Numbered from the stretch's first letter, positions 1 to 5,451 are shown. The stretch is 5,641 nucleotides of DNA from Acetobacteraceae bacterium (GCA_947462945.1 CANHTE010000123.1:1-5641); one strand, 5' to 3'. The notes: generated from the letters alone by a model not told the origin. Numbers and translations are program-made.

Positions 1-1
1 A

Positions 2-457
2 GGGCTGGCGCTGCTGACGGCCGCCATCGGCATCGGCGCACTGATTGCGGGGCTTTGGGTCGCCTCACGCGGGCGGCTTGCGGGCACCACACGCATCGCG
101 GTGCTGGCCACGGGCGCGCAGGGCTTTTGCGTCATGGGCTTTGTGGCCACCGGCTGGTTTCCCTTTGCCGTGCTGTGTGGCGCCCTCTATGGCGCCTGCG
201 CCTCGATCCATGGAATTTCCGTGCAGACCCTGGCGCAATCGGCCGCGCTGACAAAGATGCGCGGGCGGACGCTGGCGCTGTGGGGCCTCATCACCCGCGC
301 CTGCCCGGCCTTGGGGGCCCTGGTGCTGGGCACGGCGGGCGAGGTGTTCGGCATGCGCCTGCCCACGCTGATCGCCGCGGCCTGCGCCTTGCTTGTCACC
401 ATCTGGGGCGTGACACGCATGCGCGGCTGGGCCAGACATCTTGAAGATTCCACATAG
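2..457 (+). CDS. MFS transporter, C-terminal part (5' end outside window)
   Basis: An open frame runs from the left edge to a TAG at 455-457 and encodes about 151 residues of a polytopic membrane protein. Hydrophobic segments rich in Gly/Ala/Leu alternate with short basic loops. One loop reads ASRGRLAG, typical of the charged loop after the first helix of an MFS half. A later stretch, TLAQSAALTKMRGRTLALWG, then LGALVLGTAGEVFG, matches the pattern seen in the last helices of MFS exporters of the EntS/MFS_3 type. The protein would sit in the inner membrane and export a small molecule by proton antiport. The substrate cannot be told. The next gene starts 12 bases after the stop, so the two are probably co-transcribed. 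The N-terminal half is missing only because of the window edge. Confidence 0.85.
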   Translation, partial: GLALLTAAIGIGALIAGLWVASRGRLAGTTRIAVLATGAQGFCVMGFVATGWFPFAVLCGALYGACASIHGISVQTLAQSAALTKMRGRTLALWGLITRACPALGALVLGTAGEVFGMRLPTLIAAACALLVTIWGVTRMRGWARHLEDST

Positions 458-469
458 GACGTAGCGAAA

Positions 470-1447
470 ATGCTCAACACCGCGATCATTGGCATGGGCA
501 ATTGGGGGCGCACCCTGGTCAATTCCGTGCAGGGCAAGAATGGCGTGGGGCTGCGCTTCGTGGCCGGCACCACCGGCACGCTGGAGAAGGCGCGGGACTA
601 CGCGGCCGAAAAGGGCATCCGCCTTCACGCCACCTATGCCGAGGTCCTGGCCGACCGCGAGGTGCAGGCCGTGGCCCTCGCCAGCCCGCATGGCATTCAT
701 GCCGAACAGGTGATCGCCGCCGCCGCCGCCGGCAAGCATGTGTTTGTCGAGAAGCCTTTCACGCTGAGCAAGGCCAGTGCCGAGGCCTCGGTCGCGGCCT
801 GCGCCAAGGCGGGGGTGGTGCTGGCGCTGGGCCATAACCGCCGCTTCCTGCCCGCCGTGGCCGAGATGAAATCCGTGATCGCGGCCGGCGGCATCGGCAC
901 GCTGCTGCATGTGGAGGGCCAGTTCAGCGGCCCCGGCGCCTTCGCCTACAAGGAGGGGATGTGGCGCGCGGACCGCGCCGAAAGCCCGCTGGGCGGCATG
1001 GGCGGCATGGGCATCCATATGGTGGACATGATCATCCACCTGGCCGGGCGCTTCCGCGATGTCCGCGTGCAAAGCCACGCCAAGGTCAGCACCACCATTG
1101 ATGACACGACGGCCATGCTTGCCACCCTCACCAACGGCGCCACGGTCAGCTTCGCCACCCTGGCGCTGGCGCCGCGCTATTGGCGCGTGGCCTTGTTCGG
1201 CACGGATGGCCTGCTGGAGTTGCGCGGGCATGAAAGCCTGTTCTTCCGGGGCCGCGACGGCACGGAATGGACGCGCGACTTCCCCGTGACCGATATCGAA
1301 CATGCCGAGCTTGAGGCCTTCGCCGCCGCGGTCGCCGGCGGCCCGGCCTACCCCTTGCCGCTGGATGAGGCGGTGCATGGCGTGGCCGTCTATGAAACGA
1401 TGATCGGCGCCGCCGCCTCCGGCAGCGCCTACGCTGTTCCCGCCTGA
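470..1447 (+). CDS. Gfo/Idh/MocA family NAD(P)-dependent oxidoreductase
   Basis: This 325-residue cytoplasmic protein has the usual family length. The N-terminal Rossmann fold has the dinucleotide motif GMGNWG at residues 8-13. The family motif EKPF lies at 94-97, with K95 as the expected catalytic lysine, followed by GHNRRF at 121-126. The C-terminal substrate domain carries GIHMVD at 181-186, with H183 at the catalytic histidine position. The Asp usually four residues before that His (as in myo-inositol dehydrogenase) is Gly179 here, a state I recall in some other subfamilies. Members oxidise or reduce sugars, cyclitols and related compounds; the substrate is unknown. The ATG at 470 is supported by AGGA at 456-459, which overlaps the upstream MFS stop codon, and by the Rossmann motif starting eight residues in. 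Spacing suggests translation coupled to the MFS gene, so the exporter and enzyme may handle the same compound. Confidence 0.93.
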   Translation: MLNTAIIGMGNWGRTLVNSVQGKNGVGLRFVAGTTGTLEKARDYAAEKGIRLHATYAEVLADREVQAVALASPHGIHAEQVIAAAAAGKHVFVEKPFTLSKASAEASVAACAKAGVVLALGHNRRFLPAVAEMKSVIAAGGIGTLLHVEGQFSGPGAFAYKEGMWRADRAESPLGGMGGMGIHMVDMIIHLAGRFRDVRVQSHAKVSTTIDDTTAMLATLTNGATVSFATLALAPRYWRVALFGTDGLLELRGHESLFFRGRDGTEWTRDFPVTDIEHAELEAFAAAVAGGPAYPLPLDEAVHGVAVYETMIGAAASGSAYAVPA

Positions 1448-1448
1448 C

Positions 1449-1459
1449 GTAAAATTTAC
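1449..1459. promoter_or_regulatory. AT-rich 11-bp palindrome after the oxidoreductase gene
   Basis: GTAAAATTTAC has perfect 5-base arms (GTAAA/TTTAC) around one A and starts two bases after the TGA. It is an AT-rich island in very GC-rich sequence and lies about 200 bases before the likely ABC start. It could be a small operator or part of a promoter for the ABC gene. No convincing -35/-10 pair was found around it, so the role is a guess. Confidence 0.25.
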
Positions 1460-1550
1460 ATGGGGCGTGGCAACCCAAGGCCCCGAACCGAGCTTGTGGT
1501 GGCGGAGCAACCGGCTGGTCCGGCGGCCCCGTCCCGGAACGGCTGAGGCT

Positions 1551-1559
1551 CCCCCCCCC
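1551..1559 (+). repeat. Homopolymer run of nine C
   Basis: Nine C in a row lie in the leader between the oxidoreductase and ABC genes. A TGA at 1567-1569 closes the ABC frame between this tract and every possible ABC start. Slippage here would therefore change leader length, not the protein frame. It may also be a site of sequencing error. The rest of the leader, 1448-1650, shows no gene. Confidence 0.6.
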
Positions 1560-1650
1560 AGGACCGTGACACCCGGGCGCAATCATGTCGCCTCGGCGGC
1601 ACTGGCTTGGTGAGGATGAGGATGTTCGGGCGCTGCTCCAACCTCGCGGC

Positions 1651-3468
1651 ATGAGCGACTTTTCCGACGCCACCGCCCCAAGACGCTTCTTCCGGGATTT
1701 CATCCGCCTCACCGGCCCCTATTGGACACTGGCCGGGCGCTGGAAGCCGCGCCTCATGGTGGGCGGCCTGGCTTTACTGGTGATTATGCAGGTCGCTCTC
1801 GCCATGCGCCTGAATGTCTGGAGTGCCGATCTGTTCGACGCGCTGGAACGCCGCTCGACCGAGCACGCCACCGCACAGATCTTCGTGTTTTTGACCATCC
1901 TGCTGGGGATGATGCTCACCAATATGGGGCATCTTGTTCTGAAGCGCCGTCTGCAACTGGATTGGCGCCGCTGGCTGACCGAGCGCGTGATCGGCGAATG
2001 GATGCAGGATGGGCGGCACTACCAGGCCGGCCTGATCCCCGGCGACCATGCCAATCCTGACGGCCGCGTGGCCGAGGATGTGCGCGTGCTGACCGAGGCC
2101 GCGGTCGATCTCGCCAGCACCTTCTTCTACTGCTTCCTCCTGCTGGTGGCCTTCGTGGGCATTCTTTGGTCGCTCTCGGGTTGGGTGCGCTTGGGCGGCG
2201 TGCAGGTGCCGGGCCATCTGGTGCTGCTGGCGCTGATCTATGCCGGGATTGGCGCGGTGGTTGCCTTCATCCTGGGCCGCCCCCTGGTCAGCGCCACGGA
2301 TCATCGGCAGACGAAGGAGGCCGATTTCCGCTTCGAGCTGGTCCGCGCCAGGGAATGTGGCGAGGCCATCGCCATCGCCCGCGCCGAACGCCCGGCGCGT
2401 GAGCGGCTGGGCTTCCGCTTCGAGACCATCGCCCTCGCCTGGGGGGCGCAATCGGTCGGGCTGGCGCGGCTGATCGCCTTTTCCTCCGGCTATGCGGCGC
2501 TGGCCGCCGTGCTGCCGCTGATCGTCGGCACGCCGCGCTTCCTGGAGGGCACATTGACCCTGGGGCGCCTGGTGCAATCGGCCCAGGCCTTCCAGCAAGT
2601 CACGGCGGCACTCTCCTGGCCGGTGGATAATCTGCCGCGCATCGCCGAGTGGCGGGCCTCGGTGGAGCGCGTGCTGGCGCTGGAGGAGGCGGTGCAGACC
2701 GTGGCGCTGGAAGCCGCCCGCACGGGCGAGACCGCCATTGACCTGGACCGCGCGCCCGGCCCCTGGCTGGGTTTCGATGACCTTTGGGTGGCCGATCCGG
2801 ACGGAACGGCCATGCTCTCCGGCTTCGACCTGCGGGTGCAGCGGGGCGAGCACGTGCTGATTGACGGGGACCCAGAGGCGGCGGCCAGCCTGTTCCGCGT
2901 GCTGGCCGGCATCTGGCCCTGGGGGCGCGGGCATATCTATCTCCCGGCCGATGCGGGCATGGTGGCCATCGGGCGCCGCGCCTTCCTGGCGGAGGGCAGC
3001 TTGCGCAACGCGCTGGCCCTGCCCTCACCCGATATCACCGATGAGGCGGTGATCGAGGCGCTGGAGCAAGTCGGGCTCGGGCGCCTGGGGGATCGCCTGG
3101 ATAGCGAGGAGGACTGGGTGGATGTGCTGGGCGGGGCCGAGCAGCAGCGCTTCTCCTTCGCGCGCCTGCTCTTGCTGCGGCCGCAATGGATTCTGCTGGG
3201 GGATGCCACGGATAGCCTGGATGCGGCGGCGGCCGACGCCATGCTGACATTGATCACCAAGGCCCTGCCCGAGGCCACCATCGTGCTGATCGGCCAGCAT
3301 CCCGGCTCGGCCGAGCGCTTTGATCGCCGGCTGACGCTGCACCGCGCGACCAGCGGGGAGGTTCTGCTCAACGCCGTCTCGGCCCGCCGCCGCGCCGCCC
3401 GGGCCGGGCGGCCCCCCGCATTGCCGATGGTGGATTGGCTGCGCAAGGGTTACGGGCGGGAGGATTGA
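1651..3468 (+). CDS. SbmA/YddA-like ABC membrane protein with fused, degenerate ATPase domain
   Basis: From the ATG at 1651 the product has 605 residues. About 290 residues form an ABC_membrane_2-type domain with helices near 35-54, 76-97, 154-176, 189-208 and 271-292. The family motif NPDGRVAED (135-143) matches the NPDQRI..D of SbmA/BacA, YddA and Rv1819c proteins, which import peptides or cobalamin-like cargo. The C-terminal ATPase domain (about 370-570) aligns along its length, but its motifs are lost. The P-loop reads GDPEAAAS (406-413) with no lysine and is one residue short. The Q-loop Gln is Arg442. The signature reads LGGAEQQR (493-500), losing Ser and the key Gly. Walker B reads ILLGD (514-518), with Asp to Gly and Glu to Asp. 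The switch His is Gln549. ATP hydrolysis is therefore unlikely. An in-frame ATG at 1585 would add 22 residues, but neither start has a clear Shine-Dalgarno site. The extra codons have lower third-position GC, and relatives start near the FRDF..L..PYW motif, so 1651 is preferred. Confidence 0.88.
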   Translation: MSDFSDATAPRRFFRDFIRLTGPYWTLAGRWKPRLMVGGLALLVIMQVALAMRLNVWSADLFDALERRSTEHATAQIFVFLTILLGMMLTNMGHLVLKRRLQLDWRRWLTERVIGEWMQDGRHYQAGLIPGDHANPDGRVAEDVRVLTEAAVDLASTFFYCFLLLVAFVGILWSLSGWVRLGGVQVPGHLVLLALIYAGIGAVVAFILGRPLVSATDHRQTKEADFRFELVRARECGEAIAIARAERPARERLGFRFETIALAWGAQSVGLARLIAFSSGYAALAAVLPLIVGTPRFLEGTLTLGRLVQSAQAFQQVTAALSWPVDNLPRIAEWRASVERVLALEEAVQTVALEAARTGETAIDLDRAPGPWLGFDDLWVADPDGTAMLSGFDLRVQRGEHVLIDGDPEAAASLFRVLAGIWPWGRGHIYLPADAGMVAIGRRAFLAEGSLRNALALPSPDITDEAVIEALEQVGLGRLGDRLDSEEDWVDVLGGAEQQRFSFARLLLLRPQWILLGDATDSLDAAAADAMLTLITKALPEATIVLIGQHPGSAERFDRRLTLHRATSGEVLLNAVSARRRAARAGRPPALPMVDWLRKGYGRED

Positions 3469-3510
3469 GCGGCCGTTCAAGCACCCCGGCACGCCCGCCG
3501 CCGTCAGGAC

Positions 3511-3527
3511 GCCTTCCGCCGGAGGGC
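3511..3527 (+). other. Short hairpin between ABC and RidA genes
   Basis: GCCTTCC and GGAGGGC can pair over seven positions (one T-G wobble) around a GCC loop. It lies 43 bases after the ABC stop. No T-run follows, so it is not a standard intrinsic terminator. It could weaken read-through or protect a 3' end. Confidence 0.3.
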
Positions 3528-3577
3528 AGGCTGCGGTAAGTCTCTCTGCCTTCCATCCAGCAGGAGAAACGCCCGAG

Positions 3578-3928
3578 ATGAGCAAGATCAACCGCACCGG
3601 CAGCAATCAGATTTTGAGCAGCGCCGTCGAGTATCACAACTTCGTCTACCTCGCCGGCATCACCGCCGATGACCTGAGCCAGGACGTCACCGGCCAGACC
3701 AAGCAGGTTGTCGCCAAGATCAACGCGCTGCTGGAGGCCAATGGCACCGACACGACGCGCCTGCTCCAGGCGCAAATCTGGCTGAAGGATATTCGCGACC
3801 GTGACGCGATGAACAAGGTCTGGGTGGAATGGCTGGGCGATGCCGGCCGTCCGGCCCGCGCCTGCGTGCAAGCCAATATGGCTGATCCGCGGCACCTGGT
3901 GGAAATCATGATCACCGCCTGCAAGTAA
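3578..3928 (+). CDS. RidA (YjgF/YER057c/UK114) family protein, YoaB-like
   Basis: A 116-residue cytoplasmic protein of normal Rid-family length. The N-terminal region has the family pattern VEYHNFVYLAG (17-27). The C-terminal block RPARACVQANMADPRHLVEI (91-110) includes Arg94 at the position of the catalytic arginine of RidA (E. coli Arg105) and Glu110 near the end. The middle block AMNKVWVEW and the VQA motif resemble E. coli YoaB more than RidA itself. RidA proteins with the arginine hydrolyse reactive enamine/imine intermediates released by PLP enzymes and so protect other enzymes; whether YoaB-like members do this is less certain. The start is supported by AGGAG at 3562-3566, 11 bases upstream of ATG. 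No PLP enzyme lies nearby. The gene is closed by a strong terminator, so it probably ends its own transcript. Confidence 0.93.
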   Translation: MSKINRTGSNQILSSAVEYHNFVYLAGITADDLSQDVTGQTKQVVAKINALLEANGTDTTRLLQAQIWLKDIRDRDAMNKVWVEWLGDAGRPARACVQANMADPRHLVEIMITACK

Positions 3929-3937
3929 TGGCCGGTC

Positions 3938-3954
3938 GGGGCATCCATGGCCCC
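3938..3954 (+). other. Small hairpin downstream of the RidA gene
   Basis: GGGGC and GCCCC pair around a seven-base loop, ten bases after the RidA stop and ahead of the main terminator. It could stabilise the 3' end of the RidA message. It is short and may be chance in GC-rich DNA. Confidence 0.3.
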
Positions 3955-3971
3955 AATCATGAAGACTTGAG

Positions 3972-4003
3972 CGCGCCGGCCATTACGGGCCGGCGCGTTT
4001 TTT
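3972..4003 (+). terminator. Rho-independent terminator of the RidA gene
   Basis: A perfect 10-bp GC-only stem, CGCGCCGGCC (3972-3981) and GGCCGGCGCG (3988-3997), with loop ATTACG, is followed directly by six T (3998-4003). It begins 43 bases after the RidA stop codon and points the right way. All parts of a classic intrinsic terminator are present. Confidence 0.93.
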
Positions 4004-4016
4004 GATTCAGCCCCCC

Positions 4017-4052
4017 GGCAGCATGATTGACGGGCCGCCGAATGATGCTGCC
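4017..4052. repeat. 36-bp interrupted inverted repeat
   Basis: GGCAGCAT (4017-4024) is the exact reverse complement of ATGCTGCC (4045-4052). Inside, after a G/G mismatch, ATT pairs with AAT, and then CGG (4031-4033) pairs with CCG (4038-4040) after a two-base bulge, leaving a GCCG loop. It begins 13 bases after the terminator T-run and has no T-run of its own on the plus strand. It could be an operator for the downstream gene, a structured RNA element or a REP-like repeat. Confidence 0.5.
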
Positions 4053-4080
4053 CCAGACCGGGAAGGACTACTCCGGCAGG

Positions 4081-4109
4081 TGTGACATATCGGTCGCAAC
4101 ACTGTGACA
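4081..4109 (+). promoter_or_regulatory. Direct pair of TGTGACA boxes 22 bp apart
   Basis: TGTGACA occurs at 4081-4087 and again at 4103-4109, 22 bp start to start, about two helical turns. Two sites on the same DNA face are a common arrangement for transcription factors. TGTGA is also the half-site of CRP/FNR-type regulators, but those use inverted halves and here both copies point the same way. Chance cannot be excluded. Confidence 0.3.
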
Positions 4110-4132
4110 CGAAAATTCCGCGCACTGGTTTG

Positions 4133-4148
4133 CAGGATAGTTGTCCTG
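4133..4148. promoter_or_regulatory. CAGGA-N6-TCCTG inverted repeat
   Basis: Perfect 5-base arms at 4133-4137 and 4144-4148 surround TAGTTG in the leader of the CHAP gene. The 16-bp dyad is of operator size. It may instead be a weak RNA hairpin or chance. Confidence 0.25.
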
Positions 4149-4241
4149 ATTTGCATCCATCCGTCGCTCCCATATGGACGAATCACGGCAAGTTACGCCG
4201 TGTGTCGCCTTTCGCGGTTGCGCCGCCAGCCTCCCATGGCT

Positions 4242-4270
4242 ACCCGAAACACGCCGAAACACGCCGAAAC
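4242..4270 (+). repeat. 10-bp tandem repeat (two full copies plus a partial one)
   Basis: ACGCCGAAAC is repeated exactly at 4251-4260 and 4261-4270. A related ACCCGAAAC precedes it at 4242-4250. The repeat ends 43 bases before the CHAP start codon. It is a likely product of replication slippage and could vary in copy number between strains. Confidence 0.75.
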
Positions 4271-4273
4271 AAT

Positions 4274-4303
4274 TCTGCCTTCCCAGAATCTGCCTTCCCA
4301 GAA
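4274..4303 (+). repeat. 15-bp tandem repeat next to the CHAP ribosome binding site
   Basis: TCTGCCTTCCCAGAA occurs twice without a gap, at 4274-4288 and 4289-4303. Each copy is a small dyad: TTCTG/CAGAA around CCTTCC in the first, TCTG/CAGA in the second. The end of the second copy forms the start of the ribosome binding site. The copies are identical, which suggests a recent duplication or selection to keep both. Confidence 0.85.
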
Positions 4304-4307
4304 GGGG
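4293..4307 (+). promoter_or_regulatory. CHAP gene ribosome binding site with possible self-masking hairpin
   Basis: GAAGGGG at 4301-4307 is a good Shine-Dalgarno match, six bases before the ATG at 4314, and decides that start. CCTTC at 4293-4297 can pair exactly with GAAGG at 4301-4305 over a CCA loop. The same CCTTC in the first repeat copy (4278-4282) could compete for it. The leader could therefore lower or tune translation. The stem is only five pairs, so the effect is uncertain. Confidence 0.45.
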
Positions 4308-4313
4308 TGCTGC

Positions 4314-5081
4314 ATGCGTCTGAAGCTCGCGAAACTGACTCTGTGCCTGATGCTCGCTGCATCACCCTTCGCGCCCGAGGCTGCGGCCTCCCGTGGGGAT
4401 GGCCGGTCGGATGTGCGGGTTTCGGCGCCGCAACCCCGCGCCACCGCTTCGGCCGCCAACCGGCAAGCCCGGGCGCGCCAGACCCGGCCCGGCAGCGTCT
4501 CCGGTGGCCTGACCTGCGTGCCTTATGCGCGCTCGGTCACGGGCATGGAGATTTCCGGCAATGGCCGGGACTGGTGGCATAATGCGGCGGGGCGTTACGC
4601 CCGTGGGCAGCGGCCGCAGATGGGTTCGGTTCTGGCTTGGCCGGGCTCGGGCTCCATGGGTTCGGGCCATGTCGCCGTGGTGTCTCGGGTGCTGAACGCC
4701 CGGCTGATCGAGATTGACCATGCGAATTGGGGTGGGCCCGGCATTCGCCGTGGCACCGTCATGCGCAATGTTCAGGTGATGGATGTTTCCAGCGACAATT
4801 CCTGGACCCGCGTTCGCGTCCAGGTCGGCTGGACGGCCGAGAATTTCGGCCGCGAATATCCCACCTACGGTTTCATCCACAATCGCCCGGCCAATAGCAG
4901 CATCGCCGATGCCGCGGACGACATGATCCGCCCGGTCTCCTACAGCACCCGCACCGTGGCCCCACGCCGCAGCCCCTCCGCCCAGCGCGCGACATCGGCC
5001 CGCAACGGCCAGGCGCGGACCGTGCAGAGCAGCAGCAGCGGCGCCCCGGTCCGTATCGCACAGACGCGCACCACCCGCTGA
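4314..5081 (+). CDS. Secreted CHAP-domain protein (putative peptidoglycan amidase/endopeptidase)
   Basis: A 255-residue protein with a clear signal peptide: basic MRLKLAK, a hydrophobic core, and a likely cut after PEAAA near residue 25. A basic, Ala/Arg/Gln-rich linker (26-62) follows. The CHAP domain spans about 63-172. LTCVPYAR has the expected catalytic Cys68, GSGHVAVV has His119, and IDHANWGG offers Asp135 or Asn138 as the third polar residue. CHAP enzymes cut amide or peptide bonds in peptidoglycan, so this one should act in the periplasm or outside the cell. The tail (about 190-255) is rich in Ser, Arg, Thr and Gln, of low complexity, with no domain I recognise. The ATG at 4314 is chosen because of the GAAGGGG site six bases upstream and because the signal peptide begins there; the open frame extends back to a GTG at 4104. 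Confidence 0.88.
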   Translation: MRLKLAKLTLCLMLAASPFAPEAAASRGDGRSDVRVSAPQPRATASAANRQARARQTRPGSVSGGLTCVPYARSVTGMEISGNGRDWWHNAAGRYARGQRPQMGSVLAWPGSGSMGSGHVAVVSRVLNARLIEIDHANWGGPGIRRGTVMRNVQVMDVSSDNSWTRVRVQVGWTAENFGREYPTYGFIHNRPANSSIADAADDMIRPVSYSTRTVAPRRSPSAQRATSARNGQARTVQSSSSGAPVRIAQTRTTR

Positions 5082-5133
5082 CCACCGCGCCCAGGCATGG
5101 CATGATGCGGGGCTCTCCTCGCAGGATCATTCC

Positions 5134-5451
5134 ATGTTCGTTGCCGCCAACCGCTTTCGCGTCATTCCCGACCACGCCGCCGAATTCGAACAGGTCTGGC
5201 TGACGCGGGAGAGCCGCCTGCATGAGCTGCCCGGCTTTGTCAGCTTCCAGCTTCTGCGGGGGCCGCAGGCGGAGGACCACATCCTCTACACCTCCTCCAC
5301 GCTCTGGGCCTCGCGCGCGGATTTTGAGGCCTGGACCAAATCCGCTCAGTTCCGTCAGGCCCATTCCGGCGCCGGCAGCAGCCGGAACCTGACCCTGGGC
5401 CCGCCCAGCTTCGAAGGGTTTGACGTGTTGCAAACCATCACGCGCAGCTGA
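5134..5451 (+). CDS. ABM-superfamily heme-degrading monooxygenase (IsdG/HmuQ-like)
   Basis: A 105-residue cytoplasmic protein of the dimeric ferredoxin-like antibiotic biosynthesis monooxygenase fold. It opens MFVAANRFRV, with Asn6 matching Asn7 of IsdG. Trp67 and His77 keep the ten-residue spacing of the IsdG pair Trp67/His77 within EAWTKSAQFRQAH. With all three catalytic positions present, it probably binds heme and opens the ring to free iron. RES.L..LPGFVSFQLLRGP (25-43) is also typical of this family. The start has AGGA at 5123-5126, seven bases before ATG. The gene begins 52 bases after the CHAP stop with no terminator between, so read-through is possible. No heme importer or Fur box was seen. 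A general ABM-domain enzyme acting on another substrate is the alternative. Confidence 0.88.
   Translation: MFVAANRFRVIPDHAAEFEQVWLTRESRLHELPGFVSFQLLRGPQAEDHILYTSSTLWASRADFEAWTKSAQFRQAHSGAGSSRNLTLGPPSFEGFDVLQTITRS

Larger units (their letters stand above)
3929..4313. other. 385-base non-coding region, rich in repeats
   Basis: The gap between the RidA stop and the CHAP start holds, in order: a small hairpin, an intrinsic terminator, a long inverted repeat, a TGTGACA pair, a CAGGA/TCCTG inverted repeat, a 10-bp tandem repeat, a 15-bp tandem repeat and a ribosome binding site. The CHAP frame stays open back to a GTG at 4104, but the added 70 residues resemble no known domain and would bury the signal peptide, so this part is read as leader. 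No clear -35/-10 pair was found. Confidence 0.7.

Noticed and set aside
1551..1559. C-run as a phase-variation switch of the ABC protein
   Set aside because: A TGA at 1567-1569 closes the ABC frame downstream of the run, so slippage cannot change the protein frame.
65..1582. A 505-codon open frame on the minus strand opposite the MFS and oxidoreductase genes
   Set aside because: The plus strand here encodes clear MFS and Gfo/Idh proteins. The minus frame has no recognisable domain, is His/Gly/Ala-rich, and is the usual by-product of strong third-position GC.
1774..2934. A 386-codon minus-strand open frame opposite the ABC gene
   Set aside because: It is a shadow of a plus-strand gene with clear homology; its composition (Gln/His/Gly/Arg-rich) resembles no protein family.
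4081..4109. TGTGACA pair as a CRP/FNR site
   Set aside because: CRP/FNR sites need inverted halves (TGTGA-N6-TCACA); here both boxes are in the same direction with the wrong spacing.
4151..4176. TTGCAT...CATATG as a sigma-70 promoter for the CHAP gene
   Set aside because: The spacer is only 14 bases and the -10 match is poor, so it is not supported.
4242..4303. CRISPR array
   Set aside because: The repeats are only 10 and 15 bp, abut without spacers, and no cas genes are present.
4104..4313. N-terminal extension of the CHAP protein from a GTG at 4104
   Set aside because: The added 70 residues cover tandem DNA repeats, match no domain, and would bury a good signal peptide. The ATG at 4314 has a well-placed Shine-Dalgarno.
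4082..4582. A 166-codon plus-strand frame overlapping the CHAP gene start
   Set aside because: It overlaps the CHAP frame, has no recognised motif, and its start lies within the repeat-rich leader.
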